DNA of 64,000 nucleotides from Enterobacter cloacae (GCF_011078175.1 NZ_JAALCJ010000001.1:558001-622000), one strand, 5' to 3'; numbered from the stretch's first letter, positions 1-10,139 are shown. Notes: generated by a model not told the origin, from the sequence alone. Made by a program: numbers and translations.

Positions 1-128
1 ACCTCTTCACGATTAAATGCCCAGTTGTCCTTACCCACTTCAAACCGGCTGACGGTGATGACCTGCGGCGCGGCCAGCGCGCTGCTGGCACAGGTGAGAA
101 GTAAAAGAGAAAGCAGTGTCTTTTTCAT
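1..128 (-). CDS. yebY: YebY, DUF2511 periplasmic protein (N-terminal part, cut by window edge)
   Basis: Only the first 42 codons lie in the window. The start ATG (126-128) is followed by a typical signal peptide ([11 protein letters not shown], then a cleavage-like SALA). The mature part begins [11 protein letters not shown] and resembles E. coli YebY, a small secreted protein of unknown function. It is the last gene of the minus-strand yobA-yebZ-yebY cluster, 16 bp after yebZ, so a role linked to copper handling is inferred from context only. The C-terminus is outside the window. Confidence 0.8.
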   Translation of the reverse strand, partial: MKKTLLSLLLLTCASSALAAPQVITVSRFEVGKDNWAFNREE

Positions 129-144
129 ATGTTTTTTAACCTTG

Positions 145-1014
145 TCAGAAGGGTTCCCAGGTCGCGAACAGGCTGACGGCCGCCAGTACCAGCGCGCCCA
201 GCACCACTTCTGCCTGTGTCATCCTGATAAAAATCTGTTGTTCTCGCCCGGCCTCCGGGCGAAAGCGTGGCACAAGAAAATACCGATTCGCCAGCGCAAT
301 TGCCACCATCATCATGACCAGCGCACATTTGAACAACAACAGCTGGACATAAGGCGCCTGCCACGGCACGTTTGTGCCAACAATAAAGAGCGTATTGATT
401 ATCCCGGTCAGCAGCACGCCCGCCACGGCGTAATGCCCCATGCGGGAGAAGCGCATCATGGTAAAGATAGCGGCTGGCTGCCAGCGGCCTTTCGCCAGAC
501 GCATGCAAAACAGCAGCGGCAGTAAACCACCCACCCAGGTCGCGGCGCAGAGCAGGTGAAGCGCATGATTCAGACGATGCAACGCTCCCGGCGCGCCACC
601 GTTCATCGCGGCATGTCCCACGCCCGCCATCAGCACCAGCTGCCCCATCGCGAGCAGTAACAGCCGTGAGCCTTTTTGCGGGGTAAGCCATGCAGCGCCC
701 GCCGTCACAGCGGCCAGCACCATTTGCCACAACCAGACGCCGCCAAATTGCGTTCCCAGCACGCTGCGCCAGACCGCCGGACGAATGACATCGCTCCAGC
801 CGTTGCCCATCAACCCACTTTGCAGGCCAAACATCAGCAGAGCCGCTATCAGGCTGATTAAGGCCGTGAGTTTCTGCTGCCGCTGGAACCGCCGGGTCAT
901 GAGACGCTGCAACGAAGACGGCGCAAACCAGACGCTGTAAAGCGCGTTGCCGAAAAGCAGCATCAGCGCAGCAAAATGGATAAAGCGCAACGCGACGTAG
1001 CTCAGGGCCAGCAT
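145..1014 (-). CDS. yebZ: CopD-family inner-membrane copper resistance protein YebZ
   Basis: The product is 289 aa, close to E. coli YebZ (290). It is very hydrophobic, with about eight predicted membrane segments beginning near residue 10 ([21 protein letters not shown]). Conserved histidines ([24 protein letters not shown]) are typical of the CopD family of copper-transport membrane proteins. It starts 1 bp after the yobA (CopC-like) stop, so the two are probably translationally coupled. The CopC/CopD pairing supports copper binding in the periplasm passed to a membrane partner. The transport direction is not established from sequence. Confidence 0.88.
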   Translation of the reverse strand: MLALSYVALRFIHFAALMLLFGNALYSVWFAPSSLQRLMTRRFQRQQKLTALISLIAALLMFGLQSGLMGNGWSDVIRPAVWRSVLGTQFGGVWLWQMVLAAVTAGAAWLTPQKGSRLLLLAMGQLVLMAGVGHAAMNGGAPGALHRLNHALHLLCAATWVGGLLPLLFCMRLAKGRWQPAAIFTMMRFSRMGHYAVAGVLLTGIINTLFIVGTNVPWQAPYVQLLLFKCALVMMMVAIALANRYFLVPRFRPEAGREQQIFIRMTQAEVVLGALVLAAVSLFATWEPF

Positions 1015-1015
1015 G

Positions 1016-1387
1016 CTATTTCACGCTAAAGTGATAGCTGCCCTTGGTTTTGTGGCCATCCACGGAAACCACATGCCAGTCCACCGTGTAAGTGCCGGTC
1101 GTCAACGGTTTCTCAAGAGGAACAATCAGCTTTGCGTTATCCTTCTCGTCACGCTTCACCGCGCCCGTCTGGATCTTGTGCTGCTGCGCGTCCGTCACCA
1201 CCACGCCGCTGAAGGCAGACTCAATACCTTCCGAGAAGTTCAGGGTAATGACCTCTGGCGCCACCGCAACGGTATTTTCCTGCGGGGATTGCTGCTTAAG
1301 ATGCGCATGGGCCAGAACTGAGGGCGTGATGGCTGAAGAGAGCAGAAAGACCAGCGCGCACGCGATACGGGAAGGGGTAAAATGCAT
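1016..1387 (-). CDS. yobA: CopC-family periplasmic copper-binding protein YobA
   Basis: The product is 123 aa when started at the ATG at 1385-1387. An upstream in-frame ATG (1394-1396) abuts the AAGGA ribosome site, leaving no spacing, so the downstream one is preferred. A signal peptide ends at VLA, giving a mature N-terminus HAHLKQQSP. The N-terminal histidine and the later [11 protein letters not shown] stretch match the Cu(II) ligands of CopC proteins. It heads the yobA-yebZ-yebY operon. The fold is the Ig-like CopC domain over nearly the whole mature length. Confidence 0.9.
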   Translation of the reverse strand: MHFTPSRIACALVFLLSSAITPSVLAHAHLKQQSPQENTVAVAPEVITLNFSEGIESAFSGVVVTDAQQHKIQTGAVKRDEKDNAKLIVPLEKPLTTGTYTVDWHVVSVDGHKTKGSYHFSVK

Positions 1388-1434
1388 CACAATCATTCCT
1401 TTTCGTTATGCCTGAATGCTAAAGAATAACTCTG

Positions 1435-1440
1435 TATAAT
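1435..1440 (+). promoter_or_regulatory. Possible -10 element of a holE promoter
   Basis: A perfect TATAAT lies 85 bp before the holE start, in the gap that divides minus-strand yobA from plus-strand holE. The matching -35 (around 1412-1417, CTGAAT) is poor, so this is a weak call based on the -10 alone. Confidence 0.35.
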
Positions 1441-1524
1441 TAACGAGTCGAGGAACATCCTTTGCTCCCTTGTCATCGTTGAACATTCGCGGTAACGTTG
1501 CCGCCGCAGAAAAAGGAGAAGGAA

Positions 1525-1755
1525 ATGAACGTTAACCTGGCCGCCCTTCCTCAGGACGAGATGGACAAAGTGAATGTCGATCTCGCCGCCGCGGGGGTCG
1601 CATTCAAAGAGCGTTACAACATGCCCGTCGTGGCTGAAGTGGTAGAGCGTGAACAACCCGCGCATCTGCGCGACTGGTTCCGCGAACGTCTCATTGCGCA
1701 TCGCCTCGCCTCCGTCAATCTCTCGCGCCTGCCGTACGAACCTAAAGTTAAATAA
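1525..1755 (+). CDS. holE: DNA polymerase III theta subunit HolE
   Basis: The product is 76 aa, the normal HolE length, beginning [20 protein letters not shown]. Theta binds the epsilon proofreading subunit (DnaQ) in the polymerase III core and stabilises it. An upstream in-frame ATG at 1498 would add nine residues including KKEK, but those bases are the ribosome-binding site (AAAGGAGAAGG, just before 1525), so 1525 is the start. It is transcribed divergently from yobA and stands alone. Confidence 0.95.
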   Translation: MNVNLAALPQDEMDKVNVDLAAAGVAFKERYNMPVVAEVVEREQPAHLRDWFRERLIAHRLASVNLSRLPYEPKVK

Positions 1756-1866
1756 GCTTAACGTCTCGTTACACTTCCTTACGCGTTATGTGGCAGGATA
1801 AGAAAACCCTGATAAATTTAGGTGTAATCTTAAGATCCCAGCGACTCAGTGTATAAGGAAGTCACG

Positions 1867-2517
1867 ATGTCACGATGGAATATTGCCGCGGCACAGTATG
1901 CCCCGCGGCACAACTGTGTTGATGAGCACGTAAAACATCACCTGCACTTTATTGCCGAGGCTGCCTGGCACGGGTGCGATTTAATCGTCTTTCCGGAGCT
2001 TTCGCTTACCGGCCCAGGCGGACCAACCTTACCCCCACCCCCTGACGATTTGCAGCTTGCCCCCCTCCTTCACGCCGCGCAGTCACGTTTCATCACGGTG
2101 ATAGCCGGTATTACGCTCCAGCAACACGGCCAGCGTCAGAAAGGACTCGCGCTTTTCACGCCTAACCTGTCGACCATCCGGCGTTATCCGCAGGGCAACG
2201 GTGCGGGTGTTATTCCTGGCGATAAACGGTTAACCATCGTGGATGACCAGGCTGACGCCCCGGAACTGGACCCGGAGGCAACGCTGTTCACCAGCAGCCT
2301 GGCCGTGGGCGAGCACCGCTGGCGGCAATCCATCGGTTCGTTACAACGCTTCGCGCACAAGTACGCCATTGCGGTATTAATGGCAAACGCGCGCGGCGGT
2401 AGCGCGTTATGGGATGAAAAAGGTCAGCTGATCGTACGTGCCGATAAGGGAGAACTGCTGCTAACCGGTTCTTTAGGCCAACAGGGTTGGCAAGGCGATA
2501 TCATTCCATTAGGCTAG
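1867..2517 (+). CDS. yobB: YobB-like nitrilase-superfamily protein, catalytic cysteine missing
   Basis: The product is 216 aa from the ATG at 1867, preceded by AAGGAAG. The N-terminal WNIAAAQY strand and the VFPELSLTG motif carry the family glutamate (Glu44), typical of carbon-nitrogen hydrolases. The only cysteines are Cys17 and Cys37, both before Glu44. No cysteine follows in the region where the family nucleophile sits. The YxK lysine motif is also not clear (RYPQGNG). It may be a non-hydrolytic member, or it may have diverged. It sits between holE and exoX as in E. coli. The substrate is unknown. Confidence 0.75.
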   Translation: MSRWNIAAAQYAPRHNCVDEHVKHHLHFIAEAAWHGCDLIVFPELSLTGPGGPTLPPPPDDLQLAPLLHAAQSRFITVIAGITLQQHGQRQKGLALFTPNLSTIRRYPQGNGAGVIPGDKRLTIVDDQADAPELDPEATLFTSSLAVGEHRWRQSIGSLQRFAHKYAIAVLMANARGGSALWDEKGQLIVRADKGELLLTGSLGQQGWQGDIIPLG

Positions 2518-2541
2518 GCATTTTAGGATCAGGAGCGATCA

Positions 2542-3204
2542 ATGCTGCGCGTTATCGATACCGAAACCTGTGATTTGCAGGGTGGAATTGTGGAAGTCGC
2601 TTCTGTCGACGTGATTGACGGAAAGATAGTCAACCCAATGAGCCATCTGGTGCGCCCGGATCGTCCCATCAGTGCGCAGGCGATGGCTATACATCGCATT
2701 ACGGAATCGATGGTGGCGGACAAGCCGTGGATTGAAGAGATTATTCCTCTTTACCAGGGCAGTCAGTGGTATGTGGCCCATAATGCCAGCTTTGACCGCC
2801 GCGTGCTGCCGGAAATGCCCGGCGAATGGATTTGCACCATGAAGCTGGCGCGCCGTCTGTGGCCGGGGATCAAATACAGCAATATGGCGCTGTATAAGTC
2901 GCGCAAACTCAGCGTACGGACGCCGGAAGGGCTGCATCATCACCGCGCCCTCTACGACTGCTACATCACCGCGGCGCTCCTGATTGATATCATGAATACT
3001 TCCGGCTGGACGCCAGAGGATATGGCGACCATTACCGGGCGTCCCGCGCTACTGACCACCTTCACGTTCGGTAAATATCGCGGGAAGCCAGTGTCGGAAG
3101 TGGCGGATAAAGATCCGGGCTATCTGCGCTGGCTGTACAACAACCTCGACAGAATGAGCCCGGAACTGCGCCTGACGCTGAAGCATTATTTAGGCGAAGC
3201 CTGA
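2542..3204 (+). CDS. exoX: Exodeoxyribonuclease X
   Basis: The product is 220 aa. ExoX is a DnaQ-family 3'-5' exonuclease acting in mismatch repair and UV-damage processing. The DEDD motifs are visible: IDTET (residues 5-9) for Exo [11 protein letters not shown] near 79 for Exo II, and [15 protein letters not shown] near 133 for Exo III. A C-terminal segment ([20 protein letters not shown]) is the short domain also found in ExoX relatives. The start is preceded by CAGGAGCGATCA. The last 19 bp overlap the 3' end of convergent ptrB. Confidence 0.95.
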   Translation: MLRVIDTETCDLQGGIVEVASVDVIDGKIVNPMSHLVRPDRPISAQAMAIHRITESMVADKPWIEEIIPLYQGSQWYVAHNASFDRRVLPEMPGEWICTMKLARRLWPGIKYSNMALYKSRKLSVRTPEGLHHHRALYDCYITAALLIDIMNTSGWTPEDMATITGRPALLTTFTFGKYRGKPVSEVADKDPGYLRWLYNNLDRMSPELRLTLKHYLGEA

Positions 3205-5261
3205 GTCCCCGCCCGGCCTGGCAGCGTATCCTGCGCCAGGCCAATCAAAAAGGCGTACTCAAGCGCCACCCCTTCATAGGATTTAAATCGCCCTGATTTC
3301 CCCCCGTGCCCTGAGTCCATATCGGTACACAGCAGCAGCAGATTATCGTCAGTTTTCAGCTCACGCAGCTTCGCCACCCATTTCGCGGGCTCCCAGTACT
3401 GTACCTGGGAATCGTGCAGGCCGGTAGTCACCAGCATATGCGGATAGGCTTTCGCCTCGACGTTATCGTACGGGCTGTACTCTTTCATGTAGCGATAATA
3501 GGTTTCATCCTGCGGGTTCCCCCACTCTTCAAACTCCCCGGTGGTCAGCGGAATGGACTCATCCAGCATGGTCGTCACTACGTCCACAAACGGCACCTGG
3601 GCGATAACGCCTTTAAACAGTTCAGGACGCTGGTTGATCACGGCGCCCATTAGCATTCCCCCGGCACTGCCCCCCATGCCAAAGCAGAGCTGCGGATCGC
3701 CATAACCCTGCGCGATCAGCGCATCGCAGACATCAAGGTAGTCATTAAAGGTATTTTTCTTTTTGAGGAATTTTCCGTCTTCATACCAGTGCTGACCCAG
3801 CTCGCCGCCGCCGCGAATATGGGCAATCGCATAAACAAAACCGCGGTCGAGCAGGCTTAGCCTGCTGCTGCTGAAATCGGCGTCCATGCTGGATCCGTAA
3901 GAGCCATAGCCATAGACAAGAATGGGGTTTTTACCTTTGTTGAAGTGTGCCTTGTGATAGACGAGGGAGACTGGGACTTCGACGCCGTCGCGTGCGGTCA
4001 CCCACAGGTGCTCACTGCGATAATTTTCCGACTCAAAACCCCGGACCTCAGCCTGTTTAATCACCTGACGCTGCCCCGTGTCCATATCCAGTTCAAACAA
4101 CGTATCCGGGGTGGTCATCGACGAATAGCCGTACCGCAGGCGGGACGATTCCGGCTCTGGGTTAAAGCCGATCCACGTCACGTAAGCCGGGTCATCGAAC
4201 GCAATGCCCACCACTTCGCGGGTTTTGCGGTTGATTTGGCGGATACTGGTCAGTCCGCGCTGACGCTCTTCCACCACCAGCCAGTCGGTAAACAGGGTGA
4301 ACCCCTCCAGCATCACCTGATCGCGCGCGGGAATTAACACTTCCCATTTGCGCTCATCGCGCACTTTGGTTTTATAAAGGCCAAAGTTTTTGCCCTCGCG
4401 GTTCGAACGCAGGTAAAAGCTGTGCTGGAAGTGATCCAGGCTGTACTCATGATCTTTACGGCGCGGCAGGAAGCACAGCGGCTGCGCATCCGACAGCTCT
4501 GCATCCAGCAGCAGCACTTCTGAGGTGGTGGCGCTGGAGAGGAAAATGATCACGTAGTGGCGAGATGACGTTTTATGCAGGCTGACATAGAACGTCTCGT
4601 CTTTTTCCTCATATACCAGTTCATCATCGGCGGAATCGGTCCCCACCGTATGACGCCAGACCTGATAAGGCAGCAGCGTTGAGGCATGCTTTTTAACGTA
4701 GTAGACCGTTTCTGAATCGTTACCCCAGACGAAATCGGGGGAGACGTTATCCAGCATTTCAGGATACCAGTTTCCCGTTTCAAGATTGCGGAAACGCAAA
4801 CCGTACTGGCGGCGGGAGAGGTAATCCTCAGCCAGCGCCATAATGGCGTTATCGGGGGAAATGGACATGCCGCCCAGCGTATAAAACTCACTGTGGGCAG
4901 CACGTTTGTTGGCATCCAGCAGGATCTCCCATTCGTCCCACTCGGCGCTCAGCACAGACTGGCGCTGGTAGATGGGATATTCGTTTCCCGGCTCATAAAT
5001 ATGGCGATAGCGATAACCGTTTTTGCACCACGGGGCAGAGACATCACGCTGGGGGATACGCTGCACCATTTCGTTCAGGAGCTGATCCTGAAGCGCCTGC
5101 TGGGTGGCCATGACCTGGCGGCCATAGTCGTTTTCCTCGTGCAGATAGTCCAGCACCTCTGGCCGGGAACGAGAATCGTCCCGCAGCCAGTAGTAGTTAT
5201 CGATACGCGTATCGCCATGCGTGGTGATCGCATAAGGAGTACGTCGGGCTTTTGGAGGCAT
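3186..5261 (-). CDS. ptrB: Oligopeptidase B (protease II)
   Basis: The product is 691 aa (E. coli 686). It is a prolyl-oligopeptidase-family serine peptidase (S9A) cleaving after Arg/Lys in short peptides in the cytoplasm. An N-terminal beta-propeller covers roughly residues 70-400, followed by the alpha/beta-hydrolase domain. The nucleophile is in [12 protein letters not shown] (about 525-536) and the catalytic histidine in [12 protein letters not shown] near 652. The [21 protein letters not shown] start aligns with the family N-terminus. It is monocistronic, convergent with exoX, and the stop lies inside the exoX 3' end. Confidence 0.96.
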   Translation of the reverse strand: MPPKARRTPYAITTHGDTRIDNYYWLRDDSRSRPEVLDYLHEENDYGRQVMATQQALQDQLLNEMVQRIPQRDVSAPWCKNGYRYRHIYEPGNEYPIYQRQSVLSAEWDEWEILLDANKRAAHSEFYTLGGMSISPDNAIMALAEDYLSRRQYGLRFRNLETGNWYPEMLDNVSPDFVWGNDSETVYYVKKHASTLLPYQVWRHTVGTDSADDELVYEEKDETFYVSLHKTSSRHYVIIFLSSATTSEVLLLDAELSDAQPLCFLPRRKDHEYSLDHFQHSFYLRSNREGKNFGLYKTKVRDERKWEVLIPARDQVMLEGFTLFTDWLVVEERQRGLTSIRQINRKTREVVGIAFDDPAYVTWIGFNPEPESSRLRYGYSSMTTPDTLFELDMDTGQRQVIKQAEVRGFESENYRSEHLWVTARDGVEVPVSLVYHKAHFNKGKNPILVYGYGSYGSSMDADFSSSRLSLLDRGFVYAIAHIRGGGELGQHWYEDGKFLKKKNTFNDYLDVCDALIAQGYGDPQLCFGMGGSAGGMLMGAVINQRPELFKGVIAQVPFVDVVTTMLDESIPLTTGEFEEWGNPQDETYYRYMKEYSPYDNVEAKAYPHMLVTTGLHDSQVQYWEPAKWVAKLRELKTDDNLLLLCTDMDSGHGGKSGRFKSYEGVALEYAFLIGLAQDTLPGRAGTQASPK

Positions 5262-5336
5262 GGCATTCTTACTTTTTCGTTTTACATCCTATAAGGTTGG
5301 CAAAACACGCGTATGATGCAAGCGAAACATGGCCTT

Positions 5337-5987
5337 CTAGCCCGCGATGGTCTGCTTCTGCTGCTGAATATCCTGCTCAATTCCATCACGAACGTCCTGA
5401 GGGATCTTCAGCGCATCGCCAAGGGCGTTCAGGTAGCTGCGCTCCATAAAGTGATCGATATCGATGGCGGCACAGCTCAAAAAATAGAGTTCCAGCGCCT
5501 CTTCTTCGTTTTTCACGCTTTGCGCCAGACGCTGCGGATCGAGGGGCTGTTCGATGGCCTGCGCCACCAGCGCCCTGCCCTGCTCCTCAACGCCCGCTTC
5601 CCGCATCTGCTGCTCAATTGCGGCACGTTCACTGGCATCAATATGCCCGTCGCTCTTGGCCGCAAAGACCAGGGCGAGGATCAGCCGCTCGGTGCGTAAA
5701 TCTAATGGCGATACCTGCTTCCCGTACTGCGGTTCATCCTGATGCGCGTTGCGCACCTTGTCTTTGTATTTGTTCCATAAGACGGAGCCTGCAATAGCCC
5801 CTCCGCCCGCCAGCAGCGCGCCGGTACCGTATTTGGTAAGCAGTTTCCGCGATGATTTATTGGCAACCAGCAAACCGGCCAGCCCGCCGAGCGCACCCGG
5901 CACCAGCAGCTTGCTCAGTCCCTGCTCGCCGGACGACGAGCCTTTTTGTCCCAACAGGGATTGCAGTTGATTCATCCAGCCTGACAT
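5337..5987 (-). CDS. yebE: YebE, DUF533 inner-membrane protein with TerB-like domain
   Basis: The product is 216 aa from the ATG at 5985-5987 (GAGGAAAAAT upstream); a further in-frame ATG upstream lacks spacing. An N-terminal segment [14 protein letters not shown] is followed by glycine-rich hydrophobic stretches around residues 30-75 ([32 protein letters not shown]), likely membrane-inserted. The C-terminal half has a TerB-like acidic helical domain ([20 protein letters not shown]). The function is unknown. In E. coli it is an envelope-stress-responsive gene (family knowledge). The K-12 neighbours yebF and yebG are absent here. Confidence 0.85.
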   Translation of the reverse strand: MSGWMNQLQSLLGQKGSSSGEQGLSKLLVPGALGGLAGLLVANKSSRKLLTKYGTGALLAGGGAIAGSVLWNKYKDKVRNAHQDEPQYGKQVSPLDLRTERLILALVFAAKSDGHIDASERAAIEQQMREAGVEEQGRALVAQAIEQPLDPQRLAQSVKNEEEALELYFLSCAAIDIDHFMERSYLNALGDALKIPQDVRDGIEQDIQQQKQTIAG

Positions 5988-6102
5988 ATTTTTCCTCACG
6001 TAACAGTGCGTAACTCTTCACAGCCTAAGCGAGCAGGTGTCAGGAAATGTCTGTCAGTGCTAAAGAAGCGCAAATTTCCCCGCTGTCCGGTTATCCCCAT
6101 AC

Positions 6103-6132
6103 AAGACAGACGCAAACGTTTTCGTTTATACT
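6103..6132 (+). promoter_or_regulatory. purT promoter with PurR operator
   Basis: The 16-bp ACGCAAACGTTTTCGT at 6110-6125 matches the PurR box consensus as I know it. It sits between a -35-like AAGACA (6103-6108) and a -10 TATACT (6127-6132), 28 bp before the purT start. Binding of PurR with hypoxanthine or guanine would block RNA polymerase, as known for pur genes. Confidence 0.9.
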
Positions 6133-6159
6133 GCCCGCATCTTTTTCAGGGGGATTTTT

Positions 6160-7338
6160 ATGACTCGTTTAGGAACCGCGCTGCGTCCTGCCGCGACGCG
6201 CGTCATGCTGTTGGGATCGGGTGAACTGGGTAAAGAAGTGGCCATTGAATGCCAGCGTTTGGGTGTGGAAGTGATTGCGGTGGATCGTTACAAGGATGCG
6301 CCCGCCATGCACGTCGCGCATCGCTCGCACGTCATCGATATGCTTGACGGTAATGCCCTGCGGGCGTTAATTGCCGACGAAAAACCGGATTTTGTGGTAC
6401 CTGAAATTGAGGCCATTGCCACTGAGATGCTGGTTGCCCTTGAACAGGAAGGCCAGCGCGTGGTGCCCTGCGCCACAGCGGCAAAACTGACCATGAACCG
6501 GGAAGGCATTCGTCGCCTGGCGGCAGAAGAATTACAGCTCCCGACCTCCAGCTACCGTTTTGCCGGGGATAAGGCTGCGTTTCTCCAGGCCGTAGAGGAG
6601 ATTGGCTACCCGTGCATCATTAAGCCGGTAATGAGCTCCTCCGGCAAAGGGCAGAGCTTTATCCGCGACAGCAGCACGCTGGACAAGGCCTGGGACTATG
6701 CCCAGCAGGGCGGGCGTGCCGGTGCCGGGCGCGTCATCGTGGAAGGCGTGGTGAAATTTGATTTTGAAATTACCCTGCTCACCGTCAGCGCCGTGGACGG
6801 CGTTTATTTCTGCGACCCGATTGGTCATCGCCAGGAAGACGGCGATTATCGCGAATCCTGGCAGCCGCAGCAGATGAGCGCGCTGGCGCTGGCACGCGCA
6901 CAGGAGATCGCCCGCAAGACGGTGCTGGCGCTGGGCGGCTACGGCCTGTTCGGGGTGGAATTGTTTGTTTGCGGCGACGAGGTGATCTTCAGCGAAGTCT
7001 CCCCTCGCCCGCACGATACCGGGATGGTAACGCTGATTTCACAGGATCTCTCCGAGTTCGCGCTGCACGTGCGCGCATTCCTCGGCCTGCCGGTTGGCGG
7101 CATTCGTCAGTACGGCCCGGCAGCCTCGGCGGTGATCCTGCCGCAGCTGACCAGCCAGAATGTCACCTTTGATAACGTCGAAGATGCGGTAGGCGCAGGA
7201 TTACAGGTCCGGCTGTTCGGCAAACCGGAGATCGACGGAAGCCGTCGTCTGGGCGTGGCATTAGCGACCGGGGACAGCGTTGACGAAGCCGTCGCAAGAG
7301 CGAAAAAAGCGGCTGCGAACGTCAGCGTAGCAGGATAA
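6160..7338 (+). CDS. purT: Formate-dependent phosphoribosylglycinamide formyltransferase 2
   Basis: The product is 392 aa, the family length. PurT makes formyl-GAR from GAR, formate and ATP, the folate-independent third step of purine synthesis. It is an ATP-grasp enzyme: an N-terminal dinucleotide-like loop [11 protein letters not shown] (residues 17-27), the ATP-grasp lysine region [16 protein letters not shown] near 153, and metal-binding acidic residues in [20 protein letters not shown] near 267. The start ATG follows CAGGGGGATTTTT. It is monocistronic, with a PurR box upstream and a strong terminator after the stop. Confidence 0.97.
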   Translation: MTRLGTALRPAATRVMLLGSGELGKEVAIECQRLGVEVIAVDRYKDAPAMHVAHRSHVIDMLDGNALRALIADEKPDFVVPEIEAIATEMLVALEQEGQRVVPCATAAKLTMNREGIRRLAAEELQLPTSSYRFAGDKAAFLQAVEEIGYPCIIKPVMSSSGKGQSFIRDSSTLDKAWDYAQQGGRAGAGRVIVEGVVKFDFEITLLTVSAVDGVYFCDPIGHRQEDGDYRESWQPQQMSALALARAQEIARKTVLALGGYGLFGVELFVCGDEVIFSEVSPRPHDTGMVTLISQDLSEFALHVRAFLGLPVGGIRQYGPAASAVILPQLTSQNVTFDNVEDAVGAGLQVRLFGKPEIDGSRRLGVALATGDSVDEAVARAKKAAANVSVAG

Positions 7339-7342
7339 AAAA

Positions 7343-7363
7343 ACGGGCCGAAAGGCCCGTTTT
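7343..7363 (+). terminator. Rho-independent terminator of purT
   Basis: The stem ACGGGCC-GAAA-GGCCCGT is followed by TTT and begins 4 bp after the purT stop. A run of A on the left means it could also act on the minus strand. Confidence 0.9.
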
Positions 7364-7376
7364 AACTGCCTGGCTG

Positions 7377-7404
7377 GCCGGGTAAGGCGCAGCCGCCACC
7401 CGGC
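7377..7404. repeat. REP-type palindromic repeat
   Basis: GCCGGGT and ACCCGGC arms flank an inner GGCGCAGCCGCC core, the usual REP shape. It lies between convergent purT and eda. A similar unit is at 28585-28612, and a related one is at 19436-19466. Confidence 0.75.
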
Positions 7405-7412
7405 AAACAAAC

Positions 7413-8054
7413 TTACTGTTTCGCGCCTTCTACCGCTTCGCGAGCCAGTTTAGTGATGCGATCCCAGTCGCCTGCTTCCAGCGCATCCGCCGGAACCAGC
7501 CAGGAGCCACCAATGCACAGCACGCTTTTCAGCGCCAGATAGTCACGGTAGTTGGCCGGAGAGATGCCGCCCGTTGGGCAGAAACGCACCTGGGAGAATG
7601 GGCCCGCAATCGCCTGCAACGCTTTGGTGCCGCCGTTCGCTTCAGCCGGGAAGAATTTGAACTCTTTCAGGCCGTAGTCCATGCCCAGCATCAGTTCAGA
7701 AACGGTGCTGATACCGGGAATCAGCGGAATAGAACCTTCGGTTGCGGCTTTCAGCAGCGGCTCTGTCAGTCCAGGGCTGATGGCAAACTGTGCGCCCGCT
7801 TCGGTCACTTCTGCCAGCTGCTGCGCATTCAGAACCGTACCGGCACCGACGATCGCGTCCGGCACTTCTTTGGCGATAGCGCGGATCGCATCCATCGCAC
7901 AGGCCGTACGCAGGGTCACTTCCAGAACACGAACGCCACCCGCAACCAGCGCCTTCGCCATTGGGACAGCGTGCTCCAGTTTGTTTACCACAATAACCGG
8001 CACGACAGGGCCAGTGGTCAGGATTGCTTCTGCACTTGTTTTCCAGTTTTTCAT
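7413..8054 (-). CDS. eda: KDPG/KHG aldolase
   Basis: The product is 213 aa from the ATG at 8052-8054 ([12 protein letters not shown]), the same length as E. coli Eda. It splits 2-keto-3-deoxy-6-phosphogluconate into pyruvate and glyceraldehyde-3-phosphate, and also acts on 4-hydroxy-2-oxoglutarate. Glu45 (LEVTLR) and the Schiff-base lysine Lys133 (FKFFPAE) are conserved. Phosphate-binding glycines are in [11 protein letters not shown]. It lies 39 bp downstream of edd, with which it forms the Entner-Doudoroff operon. Confidence 0.97.
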   Translation of the reverse strand: MKNWKTSAEAILTTGPVVPVIVVNKLEHAVPMAKALVAGGVRVLEVTLRTACAMDAIRAIAKEVPDAIVGAGTVLNAQQLAEVTEAGAQFAISPGLTEPLLKAATEGSIPLIPGISTVSELMLGMDYGLKEFKFFPAEANGGTKALQAIAGPFSQVRFCPTGGISPANYRDYLALKSVLCIGGSWLVPADALEAGDWDRITKLAREAVEGAKQ

Positions 8055-8093
8055 CAGAGTTTTCTCTCGCCAGATCGTTAAAATCAAGTCGTC

Positions 8094-9905
8094 TTAAAAC
8101 GTAATACAGGTTGCGCCCTGCTCCGCACCGGAGAGTTTCTCACGCAACGCACCAAACATTTCGCGTCCGGTACCCACGCGCGATGCGCTCAGGTCAGGAA
8201 TATGTGGCTGACGCGCCGCCAGCTCTGCTTCGTCCACCAGCAGGGTTAACTCGCCTGTCTGACCGTTCACGCGGATCATGTCTCCATCACGGACTTTCGC
8301 CAGCAGGCCGCCGTCGTAGGCTTCCGGGGTGACATGAATCGCTGAAGGCACTTTACCGGATGCCCCCGAGAGGCGTCCATCGGTCACCAGCGCAATTTTG
8401 AAACGGCGGTCCAATAATACACCAAGCGGCGGCATAAGTTTATGTAATTCTGGCATCCCGTTCGCTTTTGGTCCCTGATGACGCACTACGACCACGCAGT
8501 CTTTATCAAGCAGACCCGCGTCAAAGGCAGGTAAAACGTCGTGCTGGCTTTCAAACACCACCGCCGGGGCTTCGATAATCTGATTCTCTTCCGGCACGGC
8601 AGAGGTTTTCATCACGGCACGTCCAAGGTTACCGCTCAGCACTTTGGTGCCGCCGTGAGGAGAGAACGGCTGTTCGAAGGTGGCGATAACCTGCGGGTCG
8701 AGCGAGTCGCTCGCCCCTTCGCGCCAGTCCAGCTCACCGTTGTTCAGCCAGGGTTCAAGGGTATAGCGATGCAGGCCAAAGCCCGCCACCGTGTTGACAT
8801 CCTCATGCAGCAGGCCGCCTTTCAGCAGCTCGCGCATCAGCACCGGCACGCCGCCCGCGGCCTGGAAGTGGTTGATGTCCGCCGGACCGTTCGGATACAG
8901 ACGCGCCATCAGCGGTACCACGGAGGAGATATCGGAGAAGTCATCCCAGTTAATCAGAATGCCCGCCGCGCGCGCCATTGCGACCAGGTGCATGGTGTGG
9001 TTAGTTGAACCGCCGGTCGCCAGCAGGGCGACGATCCCGTTGACGATGACTTTTTCATCCACCATTTTGCCCATAGGCATCCACTCGTTGCCGTTACCGG
9101 TCAGGCGCGTCACCTGACGGGCTGCGGCTTCGGTCAGCGCTTTACGCAGTGGCGCATCCGGCTGGATGAACGACGATCCCGGGAGCTGCATCCCCATAAA
9201 TTCTACCACCATCTGGTTGGTGTTGGCCGTACCGTAGAACGTACAGGTGCCCGGCGCGTGATAAGACGCGGCTTCCGCTTCCAGCAGTGCCTGACGGTCC
9301 GCTTTTCCTTCGGCATACAGCTGGCGGATACGGACTTTTTCTTTATTCGGCAGACCGCTTGCCATCGGGCCTGACGGCACAAAAATCGCTGGCAGATGGC
9401 CAAAGGACAGCGCGGCCATCACCAGCCCCGGGACGATTTTGTCGCACACGCCCAGATAGAGCGCGCCATCAAACATATTGTGAGAGAGGCCTACTGCCGC
9501 CGACATGGCGATCACTTCGCGGCTCAACAGCGACAGCTCCATACCGTCCTGACCCTGGGTTACGCCATCACACATGGCCGGCACGCCGCCTGCAACCTGG
9601 CCCACCGCGTTCACGCTGTGCAGCGCATTGCGGATGACAGACGGGTAGACCTCATACGGCTGGTGGGCTGAAAGCATATCGTTATAGGAGGTAATGATGG
9701 CGATATTGTTACGCAACATGCTTTTCAGCGCGTCTTTATCACCAGGCTGGCAGGCCGCAAAGCCGTGGGCCAGATTCCCGCAGGCCAGCTGTGAGCGATG
9801 GACCGTTTCACTCTTCGCCTGTTCGATGCGGGCAAGGTAGGCAGCACGGGTCTCTTTCGAGCGTTCAACGATGCGTTGTGTTACGCGTAACAATGTCGGA
9901 TTCAT
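8094..9905 (-). CDS. edd: 6-Phosphogluconate dehydratase
   Basis: The product is 603 aa, identical in length to E. coli Edd. It dehydrates 6-phosphogluconate to KDPG. It belongs to the IlvD/Edd family, with cluster-ligand cysteines expected in [13 protein letters not shown] (about 142-154), in [10 protein letters not shown] near 206 and in [14 protein letters not shown] near 271. The late glycine-rich segment [16 protein letters not shown] is the family signature. The start is preceded by AGAGGAGC. It is first gene of the edd-eda operon. A terminator-like hairpin and a GntR-like operator lie upstream. Confidence 0.97.
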   Translation of the reverse strand: MNPTLLRVTQRIVERSKETRAAYLARIEQAKSETVHRSQLACGNLAHGFAACQPGDKDALKSMLRNNIAIITSYNDMLSAHQPYEVYPSVIRNALHSVNAVGQVAGGVPAMCDGVTQGQDGMELSLLSREVIAMSAAVGLSHNMFDGALYLGVCDKIVPGLVMAALSFGHLPAIFVPSGPMASGLPNKEKVRIRQLYAEGKADRQALLEAEAASYHAPGTCTFYGTANTNQMVVEFMGMQLPGSSFIQPDAPLRKALTEAAARQVTRLTGNGNEWMPMGKMVDEKVIVNGIVALLATGGSTNHTMHLVAMARAAGILINWDDFSDISSVVPLMARLYPNGPADINHFQAAGGVPVLMRELLKGGLLHEDVNTVAGFGLHRYTLEPWLNNGELDWREGASDSLDPQVIATFEQPFSPHGGTKVLSGNLGRAVMKTSAVPEENQIIEAPAVVFESQHDVLPAFDAGLLDKDCVVVVRHQGPKANGMPELHKLMPPLGVLLDRRFKIALVTDGRLSGASGKVPSAIHVTPEAYDGGLLAKVRDGDMIRVNGQTGELTLLVDEAELAARQPHIPDLSASRVGTGREMFGALREKLSGAEQGATCITF

Positions 9906-10031
9906 AAAAGCTCCTCTAATTTATCTGTCCAGGCTCGGGAGTTTACACAGTTTCTGACGGTTGTTAACAACGCTGAAACGCCTGGTATCCGGAGCGCAGG
10001 GGCAAAATATCTGAGGGGAGTGTAATAAAAA

Positions 10032-10061
10032 AAGCTCCGCGGGTGAATCCACGCGGAGCTT
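10032..10061 (-). terminator. zwf terminator, also at the start of the edd leader
   Basis: On the minus strand a stem AAGCTCCGCG/CGCGGAGCTT with a 10-nt loop is followed by a run of seven T. It lies 78 bp after the zwf stop and 126 bp before the edd start. It is a strong intrinsic terminator for zwf. An edd promoter upstream of it would put this hairpin at the 5' end of the edd mRNA. Confidence 0.88.
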
Positions 10062-10072
10062 AAAAGATAAAA

Positions 10073-10113
10073 ATTATGCCACTTGCTGTGTTAGATCATG
10101 TTACCGGTAAAAT
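10073..10113 (-). promoter_or_regulatory. GntR-like operator and candidate edd promoter
   Basis: ATGTTACCGGTAAAAT at 10098-10113 differs in one position from a palindromic GntR box (ATGTTACCGGTAACAT). On the minus strand an extended -10-like TGGCATAAT (CATAAT at 10078-10073) follows it. GntR repression relieved by gluconate is established for edd in E. coli. The exact promoter here is inference. Confidence 0.6.
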
Positions 10114-10139
10114 AACACCTTTGGGCTAGAGAGCGGGGA

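Noticed and set aside
1-128. The SdsR/RyeA small RNA pair known next to yebY
   Set aside because: In K-12 it lies on the far side of yebY, which here falls outside the window.
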